A stretch of DNA of 64,000 nt from Styela clava. Taxonomy: Eukaryota; Chordata; Ascidiacea; Stolidobranchia; Styelidae. Positions 29,730 to 41,546 of this stretch are shown here, piece by piece. The position numbers and the translations under genes were made by a program. The stretch spans positions 7,378,001 to 7,442,000 of the forward strand of contig NC_135260.1 in the NCBI RefSeq assembly GCF_964204865.1, given 5' to 3'. Position 1 is the stretch's first letter; every line of letters begins with the position of its first letter. Below the pieces are notes generated by a model, which searched no databases, had not been told where the DNA came from, and saw only the letters and a list, made by a program, of their open reading frames with translations.

Positions 29730-32700
29730 TTATGTCGAATGCTGTTTCATAGGTGATTCCACATCTTCCTTGTTTTCTGTATTTTTTTCTGTTGATGCGA
29801 CATCTGTAGGTTGATGAGATTTTCTTTTTCTCCATTTTTCGAAAGTTTCGCTTGAATTATTCCAAGAATTAATGAAGGATAATGAAATGCTTTTTGCTGT
29901 TGCTGCTCGCACTTCCTTCCCCACAATGCAGTAAACCACGAACACAAAGAAACCTTGCAAACCGTTGAGAACGACATTCACGTACATAAAAACAAGCTGC
30001 GTTGTTTGGTCGTTTGCATCTATATTACAAGAAAACGAATACGTATTAATTTAGCTATTAATAGCTATTGAAGATAAATTTGGTAAAAGATTGTGTTCGG
30101 ATTAAGAAGCAGTCCATTACATATTATGATATCAACAAAGATTAACAACACAAGTCGCCTAGCTTTATCGCTGATCAAACTGTGCTTTTTATTGCCACCA
30201 ATGTACAATCATAATTATTATAGGGGAGTGTATAGGTGCATTTATAAACAAAAAACTATTTTCTAACTGTCTTTTTTTATTGGTATCAATGCTCATAATT
30301 TGCCACTAATAGTAGAAATTAAAGAAATTAACGCGAAGAGAGAAGTACGACTGCCAATATCGGAATCCAGTCGCCTTATGATAGTTTAATGTTCACTCAA
30401 ACAAGCGCGCGTATCGTACTAACTAATGCGTATTATTACAAAAGAAAAAAATCGTTTTAATGTTTATATGATTACATTTTCCACTCAATGCGAAATTAGT
30501 ATTACAAAAATTTAGAACATCGCGAACTCGAAAAGTTTGAGAATTTCTGTGTTATTAATTTATCGATAACAATGAGGAACAAATACGTATCAAATGTCTT
30601 GTACGCATAACTTACTTGCAGCAAACAAAAACATCCACGGAATTCCCAACGAAGGTATGAGTAACGCAGCTGCTTTCAGAGACGCACCAAGATATTTCAG
30701 GTAATCAATATCAAGTATGTGTTTATTTTTTCCTTGTTCCATTGGCTTGAAATTCCTTGCTTCCAGCGTCTTGCGATAAACAAATACCGCTACTCTTATT
30801 ACTATAATGAAGTTTATTAGTAACAGAATAGCCACTGGTACTATCGCTGACCAACGAATACCAGACATCGCACTTAACCAGCAATAATCGTACATGGGGA
30901 TGGTATTCGATTCCGAACCCACACTTTTTGAATACAGATCGTTGAGTTGCATATATATGCCACTTGAAAAACCAATTGCTGCGACAATGGCACAAACTAT
31001 TCCAGGCATCCCCCAGCTAATTATCATCGACGTTATTACGATTTTTCGTCTTTTTGCACGTACGAACGCTAATCCAGAGGTCTTGATGAATAGGAGAGTT
31101 GCTTCATTTGTCATCCAAAATGCTAAAAAGAGAGTTGCAATTTAGCGCATTAATGGAAAGTGATTAAAAAATCTGTAGAGTGTGAAAACAATTACACCAA
31201 TGAATACACTTGAACACGTTAATTAACAAGTTTTCACCGGTTACCTGGTACGGACCGGTCGAGAGGCGTGGTGATTAAGCCGTCTTATCGGTTTTCTTTT
31301 TCCCAAACACTATTCTATGAACATTGTGCTTGATTGGTAATGCACATCTTGTGTAGCTGCCTCTAAATTGAAGCCAGCTGTCAAATGGCCGCCTAATATA
31401 CCCTCTACGGGTGAGGCCATTCAAATGATGATTGGGACCATAAATTATACCAATCACTTACTCAACCTATAAGTAGTTGTTCACAAAAATAGCAAACGAA
31501 ACTTGAATTCAAAATTTGTAGCTATTTTATGAGGAAAATACTGACTATGAGTTCTCACTATTCGTTTGAACATTACTGCATGATGAATTAGTATGAAAGG
31601 ATAAATAAATGCGTTAAATAAAAAAACCATTATTTCAAAATTATTTTGTCCACTCGGCTAAAAAATTTGTACAGCTCACTTGTTATATTTCTATTAATAG
31701 AATACATCAAGTACTTCAATTTTAAGCAACGATATGTCTGTCACATTTTGAAGGAATACTCTATACCAGCTCTTTCTCCAGGGAAAAACTTTGTTGTTTT
31801 CGGGAGAAAATACTTGAATATTTTCTATACGAGATAGTTTTAATATGATTCTTTAGCTAGTATGGTATAATTGTACATATTTAACGGCACATTATAAACT
31901 ATCGAAACTATCAAAAGCCAGAGTACGAGTTACTTGTTCCATGAGTTGCGGATTTTTAAAGATAGGAAAATAACGGAAAGTGGAGTGTGGAAAAGAAAAA
32001 ATAAGATTCAAAATAGGAAAAGGGAGCAATGTTTTGAAAAAAAGTTGGACAAGTAATTCTCTATACCCTTTTAAAGCGTGTTAGATCTTTATCATTTGAG
32101 ATATTTCTTAGACGTAATGTTACTTTGACCCAAGAGAGCTACCTAGGATATGAAAGAATATTTAAACTACGATTAGTAAGTAAAATATTAACGTGGAGCG
32201 TATATCAAAAATTTACCTGTCGACAACAAAAAGAAATGCATAAGCACTGCAGTAGCACGACAGAAGATTGGGTAATGTAGAGCTATGTCACTCATCAATA
32301 TCCAGAAATGCAGGAGAGCCAATGAGACAACAAGATTGATTTGAATCGCAATTCTTTCTCCTCTGACCTTCTTTCTCACGCTTACAAGAATATAGAATGT
32401 AATTGCAAGAAATACTAGAGAGATTGACTGCATCGCTATTGAAGCAACCTAAAAGAAGAAAATATAGGAATCAATATGTAGGCGAACATAATTAGTTACC
32501 TCCATATTGGCACACACACTTCTGGAGCGTCGCAAAATTTTTGATGGTTATTTTGAGTGTTTTTGCGAGTTGGATCTTACATACTGGTTTACATGTTTCA
32601 TAGTCAGCAATTTGATTCAAAACATTTAATCAACTGCCATTTAAAAGCACTGATAGCTAACTTTAGCCAAGTCTATCGTAGTTTTTTCGGGACTAATTTT

Positions 32701-35700
32701 TGGTTACTAAGCTAAAGTTAAACTACTTGGAAGACAAAATGACCATTGAATTCTTCAATTCATACTTCGGAAACACAAATAAAAACTGATAAATATCAGG
32801 CAAAATCACAAAAACGAGCCAACTTTAAAAGCAATGCGTGGAAATCTGTCTGAATAAAAAAAGGACCTGGTCGGCTGCTAAATTTTCAATTGTTTGCCGA
32901 TTAACTACGTCGATGCTCGATGAAACAACCATCGATTCCACATTTATAGTTTTACCAAATTTACTATTTATATTCGAAGCGACCCTTTTCTATGACAATT
33001 TCTATTCACCAAAATAAAAAAAAGGCAAATTGTTATGTGATATCATGATTAATATCTGAATAACATCTATTTAGGTTTTAACAATTTTTTTGTTCCAGCA
33101 AATATTTCCAGTAAAGATTCCTAGTGGAAATAACCAGTCCTCGTCACTGTTTGAGTTATAGTTCAGTTAATTTCTCCTTACCAAGAGTTAAAGTACATAA
33201 TTATGACGACAATGCATTAGCATTATGAAACTCGAATATCGTCATCGCTTACTCATGTCAATCATTGTCATATTTATGGACGCGTACTATGTATTCGGAA
33301 GTAACTTAGATAGTACAACAGACTTTGCAAAATATATTTCACATATACAAATAAAAAATAAACAACATTTAGTAGCAATTTCAAGGTTATTCCGTTTGGG
33401 GAGTACTTGAGTAAATAACTTTAATGTAATTAAGTTCTCTGTAATGACGTTGCTTAATCTATCTATTTATAACGCTACACAACACGTATTATGTCTCTGA
33501 ATTTTAAGAAAAAAATTCTTTGTCATTACCATTTGTCTTTCAAATTCAAAACTGAAACCTTCAGTAAGTATGTTACGCATGTAAACCAGCCCTTACGTCA
33601 CTAAATTTTTATCGTGTCTTTATTGTTTTTCTACCATACGAATTAGAATGCGGCTGTGCATTGATTCAATAACACTATACATATAATAACACTCAACATT
33701 TGTTTCAATTTACTCAAGTTATCTAATAAAAAAGAAAGGGAACACACCTTAACTCCGTGTGGAACGACCACTGTTTCTACAGCAAGTATGACTGCAAAAG
33801 TTGTAGTATGAGTACTGACACATTTTGCTATGTCCCCTTCTTGAATGCAATCGCAACCACTCCGGTTGAAATTCGAATTGGAATCAATGAAAACGCATTG
33901 CGGTTGAAGCCCAAGGAAGCGACTTGTGCTTGCCAACAAGGATTCATCTCCATCCTCGAATGTCAACCTTCTGGCAAGTTTTGCTATTGTTTTATTTGCC
34001 TCCAATTTGTAGCGAAATGATATTCTCGATGCACTAATAGGTTTTCCTGAATTTCCAATTAAATTAATAAGAAGTATCCGATTGATTGGCTGTGATAATA
34101 CAGATATCTTCTTGTTTTGGTCATATAATAGAACTGATTCACGTATTAGATTTTCTGCCCTTTCACCATTTAGTTCAGCGCTCGCCAGTTTAAAATTACG
34201 TTGTTCTGTTGGAAATGATACCGAGGGATCTACGCTGAATTTTCCTAGGGTTAAAAGTTCACGAACGCCGATCAACGGCACACCATTGGAGTTGTGTATT
34301 TTAACGTGTTGAAATGTTCCCCGACCAGTTGAGCGATTGCAGTTTGTATTTTCGTTTGCCGCGTGACGTACAAAACATTCATCCATTTTCAATAAAGATT
34401 TGGAACCATTGCATCTTTGTTCATAATTGTTCTGACATAAATCTATAACAAATAAAAATGTTTTGTATTTGAACCTATATATATATCCTAATAAAGTAAG
34501 AAAATGCAAAAAACAGCAACCCTATTTCAAACGTCGCAGTTGGACAAACACGGCTGTTGTCATGTCAACATATACACAGTCGTTTGATTTTCAACGACTG
34601 TGCGACTGAAATAGAGATCCAGACCATGTTGCAAGTGCTGAATTTCCAGTTGAAACTACGTTACATTAAACAAACCCACTATCCACATGAAAATCCTTTA
34701 CTGAGCAAGCCATTCATATGGCGATTGGGACAATCTTATATCCCTATTCTCATGACCATTTACTATTTTCTTAATGATATGAAAATTAAATGGCGCTCCC
34801 GTAGTATGTGAACCAAGATGACGGACACCGTAACGAAGTATGCGTACCAGGTTTGGGTTAGGCAATAATTTTATTCCAATTTTCGTTATTTTAGTTCTAT
34901 TACGAGTTCGGGGACTATCCAAGTGACTTCCGTAGTATTTTTATCTGAAATTTTGGCCTAACCCTAACCGGATTCACATACTACGTTCCGGTGTCCTCAA
35001 TCTTGGTCCACATACCACAGGAGTACCGAATAAACAATACCTGTTCGAGAAATTGTGTTTCCGTAATAGTTTCATTGAGACTATTTTGAGGTAATGCGGT
35101 GAAGAGTATTGAAACAATAATGTGAAAAGATAGTGTGACAGGTGCAATGTGTACATGATGATTAACGCATCATAGTCAAAAATATTAAAACTACAATGCA
35201 AATGTATTCAAAGCACATATCATCAAGTTGATAATACTATGTCACCAGGCTCACAAGTAGGCTTACAGTGCAGGAAGTGTCGTGAAATGAAAACGTGAGC
35301 TATTTCGAAAGCTTATTTCACGCCCGTAAAGGCAAGTCTGTATGCAAACTATGCAATATCAGACTGTAAAATGGAATCAAAAACTACCGTTCACTGTTGA
35401 CAGTGACTGAAAACATATGTGATACCACATGCATCACAAATATCACAAATGTGGTTGCCTTTAAGCATGCAGCTTCACATGGTATTTCATGGTATTTTAC
35501 CATCGTCCGGAAATGATTTTTCTGTGGTAACAGCGACAGACCGAAATGGACTGGATGGAGTTGGTTCAGTATTTTCTGTATTGTGTGTAGAGCGCTGAGA
35601 CCTAAGTGCGATTAAGGTCGTTGGATTGGTCATATCAATCAAATCGCCCGGAACTGTTTTATCTGGAAATGCAGCTCAGTATAATTTATGAATATTGTCC

Positions 35701-38700
35701 ATTTTTAGTTTAATTATCAAGTATGAAATGAACCCAGAAACCACGAACTAGGCATGACTATATAAAAATGACCTTCTGATTGAATATGCGAACCAATTAC
35801 GTCATGCGATAATCAATTTTTTAAATGGATGTTTCCCCGATGATTGACCTCAGAAAAATTTTACTCTACCGTTGTAAAATCTTATATTCCGCCTAAAATG
35901 ATTAGCCAAATCGGTGTTTGGAAAAACTTCCATTCACGTCTTAGTTGTGAATTTTTTTTTCACTTTTTTATATTTTATATTGAACAAATTTGAAATGTTC
36001 ATTGTAATCCATAGAACAATGACACGTTGAATTCTCGACTAGACAAACTTTTTACGCTACTCCTGTAGTACATGTTAGGGTTAGGCCATAATTTTATTCC
36101 GATTTCCTTAAGCGGTCTGGTTGAACTGAGAATATTTTAGTTCTATTACCAGTTCGTGGACTGTCTGTGTTAGCCGAGTAATGAATATCCCCCTGTTCAT
36201 AGGTTTCAGTCCCTTTACACAACTTGATGTAAAACAGGCGAACAAAATTAGTTACCTCCATATTTGTACATATACTTCTGGATCACTTTTTTAACAACAG
36301 TTACATACTACACTATTAGAATGCATTTTTAATCACGTTTTGCTGCTATAGTCCACTTGTACTCTTGCACACGTGTTCTATAGACAAAGTTTTGAGCTTG
36401 CTGCGTTTTCCTATGACTGCAAAACTGGGAATTTTCGAATATCTGATGATTTCAGAATCGAATCGAATTTCTCTACTAATCGAACCGTATCCTTGGAAGA
36501 TATTTAATTTAATACAACGACGTAATTGTATGCGACTTTTTTTATTGTAATGGGTCGTAAAGATACATAAATTACTGAGAACATGGATTCAATCGATCAG
36601 ACAGTTCGCTGAGTTGCCACACACAATAAGAAATGTTTCATCAATAACTCAATAAAAAGAATCTTATGTCAGAACTTCATTGTAAAAGTATGGCTTCAAT
36701 ATAAAGAATTCGAGTAATTAACCCCAACCTTTGGCGGATAAAAAAAATGACAAGATGGGGGCACTTCGAAATTTTTGTCTGAACCGTTTCAAATAATTCA
36801 CTATTCGATTCGAAATTCCCAGCCCTATATGACCAGCAGGAAAGTGACAAATGCGTTGATATTGCCCGACTCGATCGATGATCATAGATGTCTAGTTTAA
36901 AGTATCATTACAAAACATTGTAGAAAATCATATTTTTATCGACCATTCCCACTTTTGAACAATAACATTAAATTTTTATATTGCATATTAATTAAGATAT
37001 TCAGTAAGCACGACTATACACCGATATTACAAGAGTGCTGAAATATCGAAACTATGAGAACTATTTTCAACGTAATCTACGCACAACAATCAACAATATA
37101 TATGTGTATTTCAGGCACCCGGTGAGTCGGGTGATACCCTTTATTATTTATAATATATGATATTAGATTTAATTAATCATCATATTATTCCATATTTAGA
37201 AAAGCGAATCCGCAAACTCGAAATTTTGCTAAATATAAAAACATTAAAATGACACTGAGTACTCACGTGGTTCGAGTTTTATATTTCTGTACAATCCTAA
37301 AAACAACGAAAATACTACATGACTTTCATGGTTTGGCAGTTATTGAAGTTAGAATAAGTATTTATTGCAGTAATTTAATTTTATCGAGTGGTTGTATTTA
37401 ACTGGTCTTTCTTGGTTTACATTACAACATATAAAAAACATTAAAATAGGAAATGACTTCGATTAGTTTACAGATTTACATGTTTAGATTGACGGACTAT
37501 TGTTTTCAGTCATATTTGGTGATAAAAATCGTCAAATTATAACTGCCGATTTTGTGGAGGCCTAAGAAACAGCTGGATTGTAATTTAAGATTACTCTGCA
37601 ATTATTATAAAAGTGAAAAGATACGATTTTTTTAGGTCAAATCTTTTTGTGCATGTACATAAATAAATACAATGCATCAAGAAGGTGAGAATCTGGAGAA
37701 TAAAGGGCAACAACGCAAAAACAAATGAGATTTCTATTATAAATAGCCTGATAAAAATGACGTTTCATTATATTTAACACAGAGTCTGTCGTATTCTAAA
37801 CAATTTATTCTATTACCTGCAAAAATGTTGTTCGTGGCACCAATATTCGGCTGAGTAGAATTTACACCTGAAATAAATAAACGAAATGCCAGGAATTAGG
37901 AGTATAGTCTAAATCAAAAACCGACGGAAAATGGTTTTGAAAAGATCTTTTATTGGATTGTGATTTCGAATACGTTAAAATTGATTCATTACAACAAAAT
38001 ATTGATAAGTACTGAATTGGGAGCTCCGGAAGTATGTGCATCAAATGGCGCACAACCTGAACATAGTATGTGTACCAGGTTCAGGTTGTGCGCCATCTTG
38101 GTGGACATACTTCAGGAGCGCCCTAAATTGTACTGACAAACTGATAATAAATTCAGTAACTGTGACCTGGCCGAAAAAAATACTGAGGAAATAAAAAATT
38201 ATACTAAACTAATAAATAAATATTTGAACTAAAAAAAAAGTAATTTATTGAAATATGCTGATTCTAAATCTGAATAAAGTATTTTTTTGATATTAAATAC
38301 TTTTCATAATAAATATTTGATACCAATATCCATTGTTCAGTCTTCGGAGAAAACCTTGATTTTTAAACGGAGTTGATTTTGCACGCAAAACTTTTACTGA
38401 ACTTTTTTTGGTACTCCCGAAGTATGTGAACCAAGATGGCGGACACCGGAACGTAGTATGTGTACCAGGTTAGGGTTAGGCCATAATTTCGGGTACAAAT
38501 ACTTACCGAACTCGTAATAGAACTAAAACAAGGAAAATCGGAATAAAATTATGGCCTAACGATGGTAAATTACATCGTTTTGCTAACACCGGTTGTGCTT
38601 CATTTATTATCAACATGATTTTACCTGGTGGCAAGCATGCACTATTTAGTCCGCTATCTTGGTTAACATACTTCGGGAGTATCAGGTATAATAGGGTTGC

Positions 38701-41546
38701 GCTGCGTCATGATCTTGGGTAAAATAATAAAGGGAACCCTGTGACTTGGTTATTCTTAGTTTATCTGCCTATTTTGTAAAAGAATTACTTAGATATTATT
38801 AGATTTATCTCACTACTATTTTCACAAATTGTTGGGAGAAGTTTGTTACAATCCTCAGCAACGAACGACCAGTTTCCCTTGCTGGTAACGTTTATCACTT
38901 CAAGTTCCATGGCAATGCAAGAGTCGATATTTCCATGCGAAATATTCAATGTAATGCCATAAAGTGTCCCATCAAGGCTCGTTATGTTTGTGTTATTTGG
39001 CTTCTGAATATCTGTTGAAATATAAAACAAAAGTATCAACTCCATGGCAAAATTTTCGAAATATTTGTATCATAAAAATAGCGTGTCCGGAAATTTCGCC
39101 AAAGGAAATCTCGCCACAGGAAATCATGCCGCAGTAAATTTCGCACCATAGAAAAAATTCGCCACATGAAAAATCGCCGAAAGAGCATTTTACTGTAAAA
39201 CAAGTATTTGTGATAGAAACAGTTTGGTTTGGAGGGTTGGGTTATGCTCCTGAACAACAAATCTTTTTTAAATAAAACAATATTTTAAAATCTAACGGTT
39301 TTTATCACAAATACTTGTTTTACAGCAAAATGCTCTTGTGGCGATTTTTCTATTAGATAACTTGAAAAATGTTGAACTTGAAACATTTGTTGAGTGTCAT
39401 TATATGTATAGTGTAATTGAATCAATGCACAGCCGCATTCTAATTCGTATAGTAGAAAAACAATGAAGCCAAGATAAAAATTGAGTGACGTAAGCGCTGG
39501 TTGTATACATGCGTAACATATTTACTGAAGGTTTCAGTTTTGAATTTGAAAGACAAATGGTAATGAAAAAAAAATTTTTCTCAAAATTCAGAGGCATAAT
39601 ACGTGTTGTGTAGCGTTATAAATAGATAGATTAAACAACATTATTACAATGCGGCGATTTTTTCTATGCAATAAAATTTCCTGCAGCGAGATTCCATACG
39701 GCGAAATTTACTAGAACCTAAAAATAGGTCCGTAGCTTAGCAATGAGTACCGATTTTTTCGCAAAGATGGCGGTTGGTCAGGCGCAATGCAGTGTGGTGA
39801 GATAATATTCGTAGAAATATAAAAATTTACTGTCTAATATATTAAATGCCAACTATAATTAGAAATACGAAATTTCCCAAGTACTGTCTAAGTGATTTTG
39901 GCTCAATTTCCCAATTTCCTAATTTTTAAAAATCATCCTATACGCGTCAGAATGATATATGAAAAAAAAAACATTGTCCAACAATTTTTTATGCTACGAA
40001 AAAAAAGTGTAAACAAATTAAACGCATTTCGGCACCATGACGTAATTGATTTGATTGAAGTCATGGCTAACAAAGTTAACTGTGACATTCGCCAAGACTT
40101 GGGCTTGTTAAAAACCCTTGACGTAATTTGGAATGCCATGGTATCGTATAAGTTTGCATTGAAATTACCGAGAGATCTATCACAGTTAAAGACGAAAAAC
40201 AATACGCAGAAAACGTGACTAGAAGACACTTATTATCCCTCGAGATTTTTTGCGTAAATATCTATTTTCCCAAACTAATTATAAACGCATATTGGGGAAA
40301 TACGCCTATGGAAGGATTAGTAATCTCCAATTGTTCCAAGCAGTTTAAAACTATTTTTTTATCAGAATTTACACTCACTTGCCCACGCAACTGTAGCACC
40401 ATGTTCAGCAGCAACTTTTGTAACTAAACATGCCTCGTAGTCGTTTGTAATCGTTGCAATTCGTTTATCAGGACATGCGGTTGAATCACCAAACCTACGG
40501 TCCCCATCTTGTCCAAAAAATTTCTTTCCTGTTTGCAATGATAAACAATGGCGTTCTTCATTTAATATTTACCTAATGATTATATTCAGTGATGGAATTC
40601 AAAATTTTTGGCAGCCGGTTCCATCACACAAATGACATATTTTTCAGCCGGTTCTGTTGCAAAAAATCATGTTTTTTCAGTAATGCCAACCGGTTCGCTG
40701 ATCTAATAAAATTCCGTGAGACGATTCTATAGAACCAGTGCGAACCGGCTGAATCCCACTACTGATTATATTGTATCATGACAGCATATACACTATGTTA
40801 TACAACACAGAAAATCAAGTTATTAAACTCCGCAATGAGAGATTTATCATCAATTACACCAAAATGGATCTTCGACTGCGATGCAATCCATCCAAGACTA
40901 TGCTTGACGCGTTCATGCTGCCACAAATTATTTAAAAAAATCTAAATACGATTTTACTTATCATAAAGAATCCATGTTATGGCGAACACATTTTTGCTCT
41001 GGCACATAATAAATTCTCAACTCTCTAGTATACTTTTGATCTCCAAAAATAACATCTTACCCATATTGTTCTGCACGTTTTCAATATCCTTGCATAAACG
41101 TTTGATATCGTCAGAATTTGTCATTCCGATTTTTATGCTTTCTGCAAATATAAAATTGTTTTTTAAACACGAGCGGAATCTTTGAAGGTAAGTGTTAAGG
41201 GTGAAATTTATTTGATAATGAAAAAATCTCTCTGAGTAACCGTGGGTGCTGGTGTTTTTAGCCATTGTTGATTATGCCTGAGCATAAATCAACTGCAATT
41301 CTGTGCAATATACGCCAAATCTCAAATGTGATTGCTTCATCTATCACGTAAGCAGGCACACCATCACAATTCTACACAGTCTCATATAGAAGAGCCTCCG
41401 CGCGCTTACCTTCATCGAAAACTGAACTTTCAATGAAAGTGTTGTAAATGCTCCTCCTACATTATAGAAATCAATTAATCCAAAAATTTACCTTCACACA
41501 TCACTGTAAGAGTCCACACCAGCAGCAAGAAACTTTGTAAATTCAT
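29730..41546 (-). CDS. Adhesion GPCR with N-terminal C-type-lectin-like domain
   Basis: Ten minus-strand exons, all phase-consistent and totalling 2268 nt (755 residues): 41492-41546 (signal peptide MNLQSFLLLVWTLTVMCE), 41410-41421 (12 nt), 41061-41141, 40379-40528, 38817-39011, 37817-37867, 33748-34442, 32217-32448, 30616-31122, 29730-30019. Residues 50-164 form a C-type-lectin-like fold (CPDKRIATITNDYEAC, then NWSFVAEDCNKLLPTICE) lacking calcium-binding EPN and WND motifs. Exon 33748-34442 carries the GAIN-like region and a GPS-like motif (GCDCIQEGDIAKC, HTTTFAVIL). Then seven helices with adhesion-class signatures: RATAVLMHFFLLST (TM3), CWLSAMSG (ECL2), SLGIPWMFLFA (TM6), NVVLNGLQGFFVFVVYC (TM7). 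The usual tryptophan of the GPS (CVFWD) is isoleucine here. Expected at the plasma membrane; ligand unknown. Confidence 0.9.
31235..31310 (+). mobile_element. SINE tail fragment
   Basis: GAGAGGCGTGGTGATTAAGC and CGTCTTATCGGTTTTC match the tail of the SINE copies at 3351-3870 and 59258-59548. The tRNA-like head is missing. Confidence 0.5.
32478..32527. mobile_element. MITE end fragment
   Basis: GTAGGCGAACATAATTAGTT, then CATATTGGCACACACACTTC and TGGAGC, match one end of the palindromic MITE family. Confidence 0.65.
33449..33728 (+). repeat. Intronic segment with an inverted copy 5.7 kb away
   Basis: Matches 39352-39639 in the opposite orientation along about 280 bases (GAATTAGAATGCGGCTGTGC and CACAACACGTATTATG are shared anchors). 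It lies just 3' of the GPS-exon donor in the adhesion GPCR gene. Confidence 0.8.
34794..35025. mobile_element. Complete palindromic MITE
   Basis: GCTCCCGTAGTATGTGAACC and GATGACGGACACCG at the left, GTTCCGGTGTCCTC and CACATACCACAGGAGTAC at the right, with GGTTTGGGTTAGGC inside. Located in the adhesion GPCR intron between 34442 and 37817. Confidence 0.8.
36057..36285. mobile_element. Palindromic-family MITE copy
   Basis: TACTCCTGTAGTACATG and TTAGGGTTAGGCCATAATTT at the left, CGAACAAAATTAGTTACCTC and ACTTCTGGATC at the right. Confidence 0.75.
38028..38124. mobile_element. Short palindromic MITE variant
   Basis: GCTCCGGAAGTATGTG and ATGGCGCACAACCTGAAC face GTTCAGGTTGTGCGCCAT and CATACTTCAGGAGC. 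This is the shortest near-perfect hairpin version of the family, about 97 bp. Confidence 0.85.
38411..38681. mobile_element. Palindromic MITE with an interior insertion
   Basis: TACTCCCGAAGTATGTGAACC and GGCGGACACCGGAACG at the left, CCGCTATCTTGG and CATACTTCGGGAGTATC at the right. Sequence unrelated to other copies fills about 38565-38650. Confidence 0.75.
39085..39715. mobile_element. Foldback-type repeat
   Basis: GGAAATTTCGCC and GGAAATCTCGCC at the left face AATTTCCTGCAGCGAG and GGCGAAATTTAC at the right. A second inverted pair is AGCATTTTACTGTAAAACAA near 39185 with TTGTTTTACAGCAAAATGCT near 39317. The inverted copy of 33449-33728 lies within it. Confidence 0.6.
39352..39639 (-). repeat. 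Inverted copy of 33449-33728
   Basis: Reverse-complement match over about 280 bases, estimated by eye at near 90 percent. It lies in a different intron of the same adhesion GPCR gene (between exons 40379-40528 and 38817-39011). Confidence 0.8.
40587..40764. mobile_element. hAT MITE with perfect target duplication
   Basis: CAGTGATGGAATTC at the left, TCCCACTACTG at the right, and inverted GCAGCCGGTTCCATC / GAACCGGCTGAAT blocks. Perfect 8-bp duplication ATTATATT at 40579-40586 and 40765-40772. It lies in a GPCR intron. Confidence 0.88.
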
